64,000 nucleotides of DNA from a virus. How positions within the stretch are numbered: position 1 is the stretch's first letter; each line of letters opens with the position of its first letter. The position numbers and the translations under genes were made by a program. The notes beneath the pieces were generated by a model. It made no database searches, had not been told where the DNA came from, and saw nothing but the letters and a program-made list of their open reading frames with translations. Shown one piece after another: positions 15,756 to 23,292 of this stretch. The DNA lies in IMG/VR virus record IMGVR_UViG_3300025154_000065, positions 22,772 through 86,771 of that record. The stretch is one strand, 5' to 3'.

Positions 15756-15980
15756 TTAGCCATAAACTCTTCTAGCTTTATGTTCATTGTCATAAAATTT
15801 ACAGCCCCAATATGTTAATCTTTCATAATTAATATATTTTGTTCTTTCATCTGGATTTTCTGAAACCCATTGACGTATAGCATCAATTAGTGAATTTGCT
15901 TCATAAGTTCCGCAGAATGTCGCTCCACAAGATTGTCCTGTTGCAATAAAACCTTCTAGCCATAGAGTTATTGTTTTCAT
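15756..15980 (-). CDS. Conserved phage protein, 74 aa
   Basis: The arrangement LWLEGFIATGQSCGATFCG ... SLIDAIRQWVSE ... WGCKFYDNEHKARRV is, from memory, a recurrent unnamed phage family. Small alpha/beta protein, function unknown. Confidence 0.6.
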   Translation of the reverse strand: MKTITLWLEGFIATGQSCGATFCGTYEANSLIDAIRQWVSENPDERTKYINYERLTYWGCKFYDNEHKARRVYG

Positions 15981-15995
15981 AATTTATTCTCCGCA

Positions 15996-16730
15996 TTAGG
16001 AACACCATCCACAATTACGACATCTATAAATACCAAGTTTTGAATCGTAATATAAATATTTATCATCACATTCACATTTTTTCATTTTATTTTTCTCCAT
16101 AAATTCTAACATTTTCCATGCATATCTAGCCACTGCTGGAACTTGTCCATTTCCAGTGGCTCTAAGTCTGTCCATCCTATAGGCCATCCCATTAGATATT
16201 CTTGATTCTCCGGGATTACTTGTCCAAAAACTTGTACATACGCACGACAGGCAGGATGTTTCTGCATTGATTTTGCTGTATAATTTCCCTTCGTTGTTGG
16301 AGTATGCACGTAACCAATATCTTTCCCGAATGTGGTCTGCACCCAAGTTTCTGAGACATTCTGCAGCATTGTTGATTGAATCATATGTAACATTTTCCGA
16401 AAAAACGTATTTTGGTTTAACTTCTTTGATAATTCTAAGCATTTCCGGCCATAAGTCTTCAGCAATAATTCTACCTGAAGACGCTTTACTGAATGGTTGA
16501 CATGGGAATCCGCCAGAAACCACATCAATAATTCCTTCCCATATGGTTCCGTCAAAGGTATGTACATCGTCCCATATAGGGAATGATGGAAGATATCCTT
16601 CATTTTGTCGCTGCATGAGTCGTCTAATGCAGAAGGGATCGTTTTCAACTGCACAGATTGTTTTCCATCCGAGTAATTGACTTGCAAGAAGTCCTCCTCC
16701 AGCGCCAGCGAAAAGTGCCAACTCATTCAT
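15996..16730 (-). CDS. C5-cytosine DNA methyltransferase with zinc-ribbon tail
   Basis: 244 residues from the ATG at 16730, chosen because GAGGAG lies just upstream. Motif I is ALFAGAGGGLLASQLLGW, motif IV GGFPCQPFS with catalytic Cys77, motif VI FSENV, motif VIII RERYWLRAY, motifs IX-X RATGNGQVPAVARYAW. It should methylate cytosine at C5. It is shorter than M.HhaI (327), with a reduced target-recognition region. The last 30 residues add CEC and CRNCGWC, a likely zinc ribbon. It overlaps the upstream gene by 8 bases. Confidence 0.9.
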   Translation of the reverse strand: MNELALFAGAGGGLLASQLLGWKTICAVENDPFCIRRLMQRQNEGYLPSFPIWDDVHTFDGTIWEGIIDVVSGGFPCQPFSKASSGRIIAEDLWPEMLRIIKEVKPKYVFSENVTYDSINNAAECLRNLGADHIRERYWLRAYSNNEGKLYSKINAETSCLSCVCTSFWTSNPGESRISNGMAYRMDRLRATGNGQVPAVARYAWKMLEFMEKNKMKKCECDDKYLYYDSKLGIYRCRNCGWCS

Positions 16731-16923
16731 CATTCTCCTCGTATAAGACTTTATGAGTTTTATAATGCCATCCATCAAACCATTTAAGATAAACATAAGA
16801 TACTTTGCCTTTTAATCTTTTATTATAATATTCCTCTGCTTCTTTTATAGTCATGCGCCCTCTTACAACCTTTATTTTATTCTTTGGCATATCTGGAGTT
16901 CTATAACAAAGATTTACATTCAT
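16723..16923 (-). CDS. Hypothetical protein, 66 aa
   Basis: The start at 16923 has GAGGA eight bases upstream. Basic protein with a helix (TIKEAEEYYNKRLKG) and a Trp/Tyr-rich end. Not recognised. Confidence 0.5.
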   Translation of the reverse strand: MNVNLCYRTPDMPKNKIKVVRGRMTIKEAEEYYNKRLKGKVSYVYLKWFDGWHYKTHKVLYEENDE

Positions 16924-16934
16924 GTTATTTATCC

Positions 16935-17201
16935 TCAAGATAGATCAATAATCTGCATTTCTTTCTTTGTGAGTTTTATTTCTAATAGATTTGGAACGTA
17001 TTTAATTCCTTCACTTCTAGCCCATTCTTTGGCTTTTTTTACTGCTTCGTTATTTGATTCATAATAATTAATTCCTCGTATAATTAATACATCATGCCTC
17101 CACCCGTATTTATCTTGTAAGATCCCCATTAATGCTGCATAATAACCAAGAATTGAATCAAAATGAATTGTTATATATTTTTTAATATATTGTTCTGGCA
17201 C
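16935..17201 (-). CDS. Hypothetical protein, 88 aa, GTG start
   Basis: The start is GTG at 17201 with AAGGAGAATAAAA upstream. Alpha/beta protein (YITIHFDSILGYYAALMG, later KKAKEWARSEGIKYVP). Not recognised. It ends in TGA three bases before a TAA. Confidence 0.5.
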   Translation of the reverse strand: MPEQYIKKYITIHFDSILGYYAALMGILQDKYGWRHDVLIIRGINYYESNNEAVKKAKEWARSEGIKYVPNLLEIKLTKKEMQIIDLS

Positions 17202-17203
17202 TT

Positions 17204-18853
17204 TTATTCTCCTTCATAATCTTTTTTGACTTCGCCATAATATTTATTTGTTATTCCTTCTTCATGAAAGAATGTGGGAATTCTTGCAGAAAAGGTTCTA
17301 TCTGATGATAACCATCCAGGTGATATTAATTTAACATCTTCATTTGCAGATATAATAATTGCTTTTATAAGCACTTCTGCCCAATAAGGTTCCTTTTTTA
17401 AGAAGAATCCAGATAATATTTTTGATCTATTTCTTTCAATAAATTCCATATACTTCTTTGAACTTAATCTAAAGCAATTTTCGTCAGACGATGAGAATTT
17501 ACAATCTAATCTACCATTTACTTTCTCGCAATAATACTTTTTGATTTGAATAGTAAGTGCAGGATATTGATCTTCAATTAAACGGATATTACCTTGTGGT
17601 ATAAGTTTTGGAGGATTTTCTAAATTAGAGATAAAATTACTTAAAGGGATTGGATATTCTAATGTTTTGTTTATTTCAATTGCATATGAATTATAAAAGA
17701 AATCTTGCATTTTAAGTTTTGCCATACTACGTTTGGTTGTTTCCTTGGTAGGAGTGTAATTTATATCAAGCGCAGCTTTATGGAAATTTTCTATTGATTG
17801 AACTATTTGTTCTTTAGTATAAATCTTTCCTTTATATGTTTCATTTAAACCTGCTTTATGATCAAAGAATATACCAGACATTATATCTTTTATAATATTT
17901 CTACAAAATTTATAATCTTCTTCTGTAAGGAATTTTAGTTTCTTTAATCTCCAAAATGATATTATTTCATCTATATCATCTTTAATTGGAGTATTGTATT
18001 CTATTCTTTTGCCGCGAGCGCCATTATTAGATTTAGAAGCAGGTTTATCACACTTTGAAAAATCTAACTCGTCCTTGGAAGGGCGTCTAAATGTCTTCCC
18101 TTCCAAGGGAGTGTTATCTTCTTTGCAAGGAGTGTTTAATTTACAAGGAGTTGATTGATTATCTTGAGTTTGATTGATATCTATATTTACTCTCTTAAAT
18201 GTTTTTGTTGTTTTAATGGACGATTCAGCCGACGGCTGTTCCGTCGGCTTTGTATTAGATGATGGAATAGACTGCGAAGCAGGATATTCTTCTTCTAATA
18301 CTGTTTTATTACTACTTGTTATACTTATATCTGTTATACCTTGATCATCCAAGCCTGTACCATCCAAGTTTGCATCATCCATACCTGCATTTGGCACACA
18401 CGGTTTTTCCGTATATGCATTTAGTACACACGGATTTTCTTCAATTAAATCACATACTTTTGTAATCGGCTTATTTCTTTTTCCAAGAGGTATTAATTTA
18501 AATCCTAAATTGGCCTTATTTGCTCTTTCAAGAGCTTCATTTTCTTCAATAGGTCTACTATAAACACAGTATAAATATCCTTCAATTACATTACCTTCTC
18601 CTCTTTTACTAAATCTATAAACATATTTAGCATCTAATAATTCATCAAGAGCAGTTCTAATTGCTCTTTCGCCATCAGTAACTCTTTTTATAATATCTTT
18701 TAAATAAAGTTTCCATCCTTCTTTTCTTGTTGTCATATATGTATGAATATATTTTGCTCTTGCTGATAATGTATGGTCATCATCTAATACATGTAGATCA
18801 AGTATCCTAAATTTTTCCATTTTTTCTTCTTGAATATATCTTAATTCGCTCAT
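17204..18853 (-). CDS. Winged-helix replication-type protein, 549 aa
   Basis: The N-terminal 110 residues form a winged helix (LSARAKYIHTYMTTRKEGW, IIKRVTDGERAIRTALDEL) of the type found in phage replication initiators and loaders. A long Ser/Thr/Pro/Asp-rich linker (about 130-290) follows, then a C-terminal helical domain (LRSW-like IISFWRLKKLKFL, EEDYKFCRNII). The two downstream genes carry paralogous winged helices. A role in origin recognition or helicase loading is inferred from architecture and from the neighbouring replisome genes. GGAGG TTTGAA ATG sets the start. Confidence 0.55.
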   Translation of the reverse strand: MSELRYIQEEKMEKFRILDLHVLDDDHTLSARAKYIHTYMTTRKEGWKLYLKDIIKRVTDGERAIRTALDELLDAKYVYRFSKRGEGNVIEGYLYCVYSRPIEENEALERANKANLGFKLIPLGKRNKPITKVCDLIEENPCVLNAYTEKPCVPNAGMDDANLDGTGLDDQGITDISITSSNKTVLEEEYPASQSIPSSNTKPTEQPSAESSIKTTKTFKRVNIDINQTQDNQSTPCKLNTPCKEDNTPLEGKTFRRPSKDELDFSKCDKPASKSNNGARGKRIEYNTPIKDDIDEIISFWRLKKLKFLTEEDYKFCRNIIKDIMSGIFFDHKAGLNETYKGKIYTKEQIVQSIENFHKAALDINYTPTKETTKRSMAKLKMQDFFYNSYAIEINKTLEYPIPLSNFISNLENPPKLIPQGNIRLIEDQYPALTIQIKKYYCEKVNGRLDCKFSSSDENCFRLSSKKYMEFIERNRSKILSGFFLKKEPYWAEVLIKAIIISANEDVKLISPGWLSSDRTFSARIPTFFHEEGITNKYYGEVKKDYEGE

Positions 18854-19116
18854 TTCAAACCTCCATTCTGTTTTAGAGAATAAGAATATCCTAAGAATTT
18901 TCTACTTGAATCTAGAATTTTTGATCTAGTTATATATCCATTTCTTATTAATTCATTAAGAGTATTTCTAATACTTTTTTCTCCTTCTTTATTTACTTCT
19001 GATAATGATTTGATACTAAATTTAAATCCTTTAGGAAGGGAAGTCATCGTAAGAAATAAACCCTTCCCTTTTAAGGAGATATTTTTATCTGTGGCTATTT
19101 TTTCATATTCAATCAT
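18850..19116 (-). CDS. Winged-helix protein, 88 aa
   Basis: The start at 19116 (MIEYEK) has GAAAGAG upstream; a GTG 15 bases earlier is the alternative. The body SLKGKGLFLTMTSLPKGF, IKSLSEVNKEGEKSIRNTL, NELIRNGYITRSK is a single winged helix, paralogous to the N-terminus of the 549-aa protein. Overlaps both neighbours by a few bases, so the three genes are coupled. Confidence 0.55.
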   Translation of the reverse strand: MIEYEKIATDKNISLKGKGLFLTMTSLPKGFKFSIKSLSEVNKEGEKSIRNTLNELIRNGYITRSKILDSSRKFLGYSYSLKQNGGLK

Positions 19117-19474
19117 ATGATTCTCTTTCACTATATAATTTGTGAGCTTCTTTTATAGCATCTTCTTCATTTGTTGGAGAATCAAAAATAACACATATAT
19201 TGCTATCAAGTTTTATATCATCAATTTTTGTGATAATATATAAATATTTAGATTTGATTAGTTCATTAAATGCTTTTATAATATCTTTCTCTTTATCTGT
19301 TGTTAATTTTGATATGGTTTCAATGCTCCATTTTTGATAACCTTCTCTTGTTTTTATATAGGCATGAATATATTTTGCTAAACCAGATAAATTATTTTCA
19401 TAATCAAAGATCCTAGTATTAATTGCTTTCATTCTAAAAAGAAAATCATATTCTTTATTATGAAAATCTTTCAT
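19109..19474 (-). CDS. Winged-helix protein, 121 aa
   Basis: Shares SGLAKYIHAYIKTREGYQKW, the DKEKDIIKAFNELIKSKYLY block and a C-terminal NEEDAIKEAHKL with the N-terminus of the 549-aa protein (SARAKYIHTYMTTRKEGW, ALDELLDAKYVY, NEALERANK). It is the first of three tandem winged-helix genes. Start at 19474 after AAAGGATAAAATAAA; the ATG overlaps the upstream stop as ATGA. Confidence 0.55.
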   Translation of the reverse strand: MKDFHNKEYDFLFRMKAINTRIFDYENNLSGLAKYIHAYIKTREGYQKWSIETISKLTTDKEKDIIKAFNELIKSKYLYIITKIDDIKLDSNICVIFDSPTNEEDAIKEAHKLYSERESYD

Positions 19475-19620
19475 TTTATTTTATCCTTTCTGAAATAATT
19501 GGTTTTTGGCGTATCCCAATATGCCGACTTACATCTAGGGCATATTCTGACCTCTCTTTTTCTAGGAAGCCATTTATGCCCACATCTTAAACATTCTATG
19601 TAAACCAAATTAACAAGCAT
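19471..19620 (-). CDS. Zinc-ribbon protein, 49 aa
   Basis: ATG at 19620 behind a strong AAGGAGATTCT site. The sequence has CLRCGHKWLPRK and CPRCKSAYWDTPK, the widespread phage and archaeal zinc ribbon often found in DNA-binding regulators. It is the first gene after the strong promoter at 19639-19666 and is coupled (ATGA) to the winged-helix genes, so it may regulate or load with them. Confidence 0.7.
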   Translation of the reverse strand: MLVNLVYIECLRCGHKWLPRKREVRICPRCKSAYWDTPKTNYFRKDKIK

Positions 19621-19638
19621 AGAATCTCCTTGTAACGT

Positions 19639-19666
19639 ATTATACATAAGTAAAATGTTTTGTCAA
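19639..19666 (-). promoter_or_regulatory. Near-consensus sigma70 promoter
   Basis: On the minus strand: TTGACA (19666-19661), 16-bp spacer, TATAAT (19644-19639). The predicted start is about 12 bases before the zinc-ribbon ATG, so the leader is very short. It probably drives the zinc-ribbon, winged-helix and following genes and is well suited to early transcription by host polymerase. Confidence 0.85.
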
Positions 19667-19744
19667 TAGGTTAAATGCTAAAAATTACCCAAATTTATGA
19701 AAAATTAGTAAAAGAAAATAAAGGAGATTTTACATTGATTAATA

Positions 19745-19785
19745 AACTCACCCTAGTAAGAGATTATACCATACTAGGGTGAGTT
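19745..19785 (-). terminator. 14-bp perfect hairpin after the exported-protein gene
   Basis: A 14-bp stem (AACTCACCCTAGTA with its exact complement, 13-base loop) starts 11 bases past the stop at 19796. No U tract follows on the minus strand. It isolates the 19.8-21.5 kb genes from the promoter at 19.65 kb. Confidence 0.6.
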
Positions 19786-19795
19786 CTATGAGGGA

Positions 19796-20173
19796 TTATT
19801 TTTTACGTTTAGATTTAATAGCGTTATTTAGATGTTCAGAACCACTGGTAAAATTATCTAAATGCATTTTCAGGAAATATTCACATTTCTCACTACCAGA
19901 CATTGGACCATTACAAAATCTCATATAGTGACCATAGGCAGCCATTGATACATCAAAATCACAGAATGCTTTGAATAGATCAATACTGGATTTCTTTGAC
20001 ATTTCATATTCTGCTTTTGCATCAGCATATAGTTCTGTACTTTTACTATATGAGACGCTATTTTCAACAGCAGATCTGAATTTTATTAGTGATTTAATAG
20101 TTGAATTTTCATCAGCAAAAGCAATTGATGAAGTCAGGATTGTCAAAATAACGATTGATATCCTTAGTTTCAT
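19796..20173 (-). CDS. Exported protein with signal peptide, 125 aa
   Basis: A clear signal peptide, MKLRISIVILTILTSSIAFA, with cleavage likely before Asp21. The mature part is helical with two or three cysteines (FCDFDVSM, FCNGPMSGSEKCEY) that could form a disulfide. It should act in the envelope of the infected cell, for instance in superinfection exclusion, but this is inference. Strong AAAGGAG site. Flanked by perfect hairpins on both sides. Confidence 0.6.
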   Translation of the reverse strand: MKLRISIVILTILTSSIAFADENSTIKSLIKFRSAVENSVSYSKSTELYADAKAEYEMSKKSSIDLFKAFCDFDVSMAAYGHYMRFCNGPMSGSEKCEYFLKMHLDNFTSGSEHLNNAIKSKRKK

Positions 20174-20190
20174 GATTCAACTCCTTTTAT

Positions 20191-20219
20191 CTACCTGATA
20201 GATTAAATCTATCAGGTAG
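20191..20219 (-). terminator. 12-bp perfect hairpin between lipoprotein and exported-protein genes
   Basis: CTACCTGATAGA, 5-base loop TTAAA, and the exact complement. It starts 13 bases past the lipoprotein stop and ends just before the AAAGGAG of the next gene. Without a U tract it may serve as an mRNA processing or stability element rather than a terminator. Confidence 0.5.
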
Positions 20220-20231
20220 ATATCAATACAT

Positions 20232-20816
20232 CTATTTCGTCATAACTGCTTTACTTTTTTCGAGTATTTTGATAGCTTCGTCTGTATTTACAATAGCCAG
20301 TCTAACAACAGGTTTTGCAAAATTCAAAGGTACTGTAGAAACAATATATTTCATATTGGTTTCAATATAAATGTCTTCAGGGGTAAATCCAAAAACACTA
20401 TCACCATTTGAACCATAACTTCCATCTTCTGCTGGCGAAGGCAGCGCAGATGATTCATAATGACCATAATTAGAACTCCATACAATTTGTTCTGTATTTG
20501 TTAGTTGACTATTAATAGAACTAACTTTATTGACCATGTAGTATCCAACAGGATCAGCAACTCCTTCAATAAATACATACATAAAGAAATTTATTGTTCT
20601 GTCATTTTGAAGTTTAAATCTCTTGATAAGATTATCTCTCTCAAGACTCCATGTAATTTTTGGAGGAGGTTGACGTTCAAGAAGTCCTCTCTGATTGTCT
20701 TCTGTCATTGATTGTTCTTGTTTGGCTGTTTTATTCTCATTCTCATCACAGCCTTTATTCCCCATCAAAATAAAGCACATCACAAAGATCAATCCTATTG
20801 AAGATATCTTTCTCAT
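20232..20816 (-). CDS. Putative lipoprotein, 194 aa
   Basis: The N-terminus MRKISSIGLIFVMCFILMG then NKGCDENE is a signal sequence with a Cys at about residue 23; the lipobox (NKGC) is imperfect. The body matches a family recalled from phages and prophages (YVFIEGVADPVGYYMV, KVSSINSQLT, SPAEDGSYGSNGDSVFGF). Expected in the cell envelope; function unknown. It ends in TAG. Confidence 0.65.
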   Translation of the reverse strand: MRKISSIGLIFVMCFILMGNKGCDENENKTAKQEQSMTEDNQRGLLERQPPPKITWSLERDNLIKRFKLQNDRTINFFMYVFIEGVADPVGYYMVNKVSSINSQLTNTEQIVWSSNYGHYESSALPSPAEDGSYGSNGDSVFGFTPEDIYIETNMKYIVSTVPLNFAKPVVRLAIVNTDEAIKILEKSKAVMTK

Positions 20817-20827
20817 TTAACTCTCCT

Positions 20828-21232
20828 TTAATAGTTTTCAAAATCATTAGTATTTAGTTGATAAGGAAGTTTGCCTGATTTCCACATAGACCTATTCCAC
20901 ATCTTACTTTTTGCATTGTATTCTTCAATCCACCTAGTCATTTGTTGCTTTTTATTGGTAATAAGAGCTTCTTTGCTGAATTGACTGAACATCTTATCTT
21001 CACTTGGAAGTGATTTAATTGTTGCCAAGTCTGAATTGATCTTAGCACAAGTGTTATAGATTTCTTGGAATTCCTCATATTTAATAATGGCATTGTCTAT
21101 AACAGTTGTTGATCTACTAAAGAACCAACCGATTCCAGACACAACAAATAAAAATGTTACAATCCAAATTAGATTTTTCTTAAAAAAGTTCACTTCTTCT
21201 CTCATTTCTTTGTCATAATTACCTTTGTACAT
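20828..21232 (-). CDS. Single-pass membrane protein, 134 aa
   Basis: The start at 21232 has AAAGGAAGGCAA upstream. One membrane helix (LIWIVTFLFVVSGIGWFF) near residue 25-45, then a helical domain ending in a characteristic block YNAKSKMWNRSMWKS, LPYQLNTNDF recalled from phage proteins of unknown function. Probably membrane-anchored with the domain outside; orientation not certain. Confidence 0.6.
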   Translation of the reverse strand: MYKGNYDKEMREEVNFFKKNLIWIVTFLFVVSGIGWFFSRSTTVIDNAIIKYEEFQEIYNTCAKINSDLATIKSLPSEDKMFSQFSKEALITNKKQQMTRWIEEYNAKSKMWNRSMWKSGKLPYQLNTNDFENY

Positions 21233-21461
21233 TTGCCTTCCTTTCTTTATAATGGACAAATAATAGAATTCCTAAAGCACTCAAAATAGTTGTTTTAATT
21301 ATCGCAATAGTTTTCCAGTCAATATCTGATTTCATAAAAAGTAGTAGAATAGGATTTGCTTCCATTAATCCTAATTCAAAAAGAAGTTTTGATTGATATA
21401 CATCTAACAAATTATAGATGCATAGAGTAAAGAATAAGAACCATCCAATAAAGCTGGACAT
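21219..21461 (-). CDS. DUF5658-like membrane protein, 80 aa
   Basis: Three hydrophobic segments: IGWFLFFTLCIYNLLDVYQ, ANPILLLFM and AIIKTTILSALGILLFV. The arrangement LLDxYQS...GLMEANP fits the DUF5658 pattern. Inner-membrane protein of unknown role. It overlaps the next gene by 14 bases. Confidence 0.6.
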   Translation of the reverse strand: MSSFIGWFLFFTLCIYNLLDVYQSKLLFELGLMEANPILLLFMKSDIDWKTIAIIKTTILSALGILLFVHYKERKANVQR

Positions 21462-21495
21462 ATAATCCTTTCTTTAATTACAATAAAATCTACTT

Positions 21496-21702
21496 TTAAA
21501 AACATCTTTTCTCTAAACGCTCTAGCAATGTTTCATTTATAAGACTACTCATTTTGAAAATAATGTACATAGCGAAGTCATCACCACCTTTTTTTTGAAT
21601 CATAGCTCCTATTAGCATCAACAAAATAGGAGCAAGAGACGATTCAGTTTCAGCTTGATCGACAATCTTTTCGAGTTCTTTTGCTATTTCAAAATCATTC
21701 AT
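21496..21702 (-). CDS. Hypothetical protein, 68 aa
   Basis: The start at 21702 is chosen because AAGGAG is seven bases upstream; an ATG two codons earlier is too close. Helical, with a mildly hydrophobic middle (LAPILLMLIGAMIQKK). Not recognised. Its start overlaps the upstream stop by 4 bases. Confidence 0.5.
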   Translation of the reverse strand: MNDFEIAKELEKIVDQAETESSLAPILLMLIGAMIQKKGGDDFAMYIIFKMSSLINETLLERLEKRCF

Positions 21703-21944
21703 ATACATTCTCCTTTAAACCAATCAGGTTTTGGAAACCTATTTGTAAATATATACTTCTCAACTTCATCATAATCTACATCACTTGCTTCGGGCCAATT
21801 TTCATAGATATGATCTACGCTATCTGCATATGCAATTACAATAGCATAATCATCGCCTTCTCCAGATATCCAATAAGGATGTCTTATAGGCCAATGAATA
21901 GGTCTTGGATCTTCCAAGTTTGCTTTGAATCTTGCTCTAATCAT
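21699..21944 (-). CDS. Conserved phage protein, 81 aa
   Basis: RARFKANLEDPRPIHWPI, HPYWISGEGDDYAIVIAYA and FTNRFPKPDWF form a pattern I recall from many phages. No named function. Strong GAAGGAG site. Confidence 0.65.
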   Translation of the reverse strand: MIRARFKANLEDPRPIHWPIRHPYWISGEGDDYAIVIAYADSVDHIYENWPEASDVDYDEVEKYIFTNRFPKPDWFKGECI

Positions 21945-22369
21945 AGATACTCTCCTTCTTCAAGAATTGGCTTAAATGCTTTTGCAATAATAACAATAGG
22001 ATTGTCCCAAGTTTCATCTGGTTCTGTTCTTTTGATTAACGCTTGTTTATACTCAACTTTTCTAATAACAAAATTAAGATTGTAATAGTTTATTCCTTTC
22101 CATCTTTTTAACATTTTAATAGCATCTTTTTTAAGAAAAACTAGACAAAATCCTTGTTTATGTGAAGTTGAATAGTCATTATTCCATTGTATTATATCAT
22201 CATTATCCTGATGATATCTTTCCTTATGATTTAACATTGGACAAAGGATTCCATCAGTATTTTTACTAAATATTTTCCATGCAGTACCACTTTCTTTAAT
22301 AGGAAATTCTTTAAAAGGTTTTTCTGGTCTGATCGCATTACATATATTTATCTCCTTATAGAGAAGCAT
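21941..22369 (-). CDS. Hypothetical protein, 142 aa
   Basis: Not recognised. The ATG at 22369 overlaps the upstream gene by 14 bases, while a fine AAGGAG lies inside the frame about 15 bases later with only an out-of-frame ATG after it, so the true start is unclear. Soluble alpha/beta protein with several Trp residues. Confidence 0.5.
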   Translation of the reverse strand: MLLYKEINICNAIRPEKPFKEFPIKESGTAWKIFSKNTDGILCPMLNHKERYHQDNDDIIQWNNDYSTSHKQGFCLVFLKKDAIKMLKRWKGINYYNLNFVIRKVEYKQALIKRTEPDETWDNPIVIIAKAFKPILEEGEYL

Positions 22370-22604
22370 TAATTACTTCATAATTAGCAAGTCTTGTTTT
22401 ATAAACAGGCCAATATTTTGGATAAACCCTTCTAATAACTCGGACTGCTAGTAAATTTTGTAGGCTATGTATTGCGTCAACAAAATCACGCATTTCATCA
22501 GGATGTTGTCTTTCCATTTCTATAAATACACCATAAGCATCCATTAGATATTGCATACATTTTTCTTCATCTTCTGTAAAACCAGAAATATTATTTATTT
22601 CCAT
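22356..22604 (-). CDS. Conserved phage protein, 82 aa
   Basis: ISGFTEDEEKCMQYLMDAY, ERQHPDEMRDFVDAIHSLQ and LLAVRVIRRVYP form a helical pattern recalled from phages and mobile elements. Function unknown. AGGAGAAAATAA precedes the ATG. Confidence 0.65.
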   Translation of the reverse strand: MEINNISGFTEDEEKCMQYLMDAYGVFIEMERQHPDEMRDFVDAIHSLQNLLAVRVIRRVYPKYWPVYKTRLANYEVINASL

Positions 22605-22614
22605 TTATTTTCTC

Positions 22615-23292
22615 CTAAATCCATCCTAAACGAGAATACGTCTGTATTCTCGACACTGTATGTTGAGAAAGATGTGGTCCAATATCAAGACAATCTCCAA
22701 TCATTGCTTGATCCTTTCCTTCAACCTTCCTCAAAGCTCTACCAGCAGCTTGTATCAATGCCATCTCACTTTCACCACCACCTGCAATAAATATTCCTCC
22801 AAGTGTTGGGATGTTAATTCCTTCTCTCCAAATTACAGAAGCAACAACTAAGTCAATATCAAAGTTGTTCAATTTAGCCTTTACTTCATCTCTAGTAACT
22901 TGGAAAGTATCTCCATGTACATATTCAACTAAAAATCCCTCTTCTTTTGCTAATGAGTAAAGTATTTCGCCATGGTCTCTCCTTGTGATAAAAATGATAG
23001 AAGTCAATCCTTTATTTGCCCATTGAATAACCTTTTCAATAATAAGTCGATTCCTTAGTTTGTTTTCAACAATTCCCTGTTGATATTCTTCCTTATAATT
23101 TCTCAATCGACTTATAGCTTTATTCTCGGGGACACAAATTAGTTCTACCCTTGGTTCTGACAAAATCCCCATATCCATTGCCTCATCAAAAGTTATAAGT
23201 GAAATAACAGGACCAAGCAATCCTTCAATGTTCAATAGCTTTGCTTGATCCGTAAAGTAGCTGTAAATCCTAATCGTACAGGCGCAAGACAT
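22615..23292 (-). CDS. SF2 helicase, C-terminal half (frameshifted from upstream gene)
   Basis: Carries helicase motifs IV-VI: SIIFITRRDHGEILY, motif V VVASVIWREGINIPTLG and motif VI IQAAGRALRK. It is the second RecA domain of the protein begun at 24044. The frames join where the N-terminal frame reads GFTATLR and this frame continues DQAKLLNIEGLLGPVI; one missing base near 23250 explains the break (TTACGG for an expected TTACCGG, giving ATLPDQ). The listed start is only the first ATG in this frame, not a real one. Confidence 0.75.
   Translation of the reverse strand: MSCACTIRIYSYFTDQAKLLNIEGLLGPVISLITFDEAMDMGILSEPRVELICVPENKAISRLRNYKEEYQQGIVENKLRNRLIIEKVIQWANKGLTSIIFITRRDHGEILYSLAKEEGFLVEYVHGDTFQVTRDEVKAKLNNFDIDLVVASVIWREGINIPTLGGIFIAGGGESEMALIQAAGRALRKVEGKDQAMIGDCLDIGPHLSQHTVSRIQTYSRLGWI

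Noticed and set aside
16106-16726. 206-codon minus-strand frame inside the C5 methyltransferase gene
   Set aside because: It overlaps the methyltransferase in another frame; that product has all catalytic motifs, this one has none.
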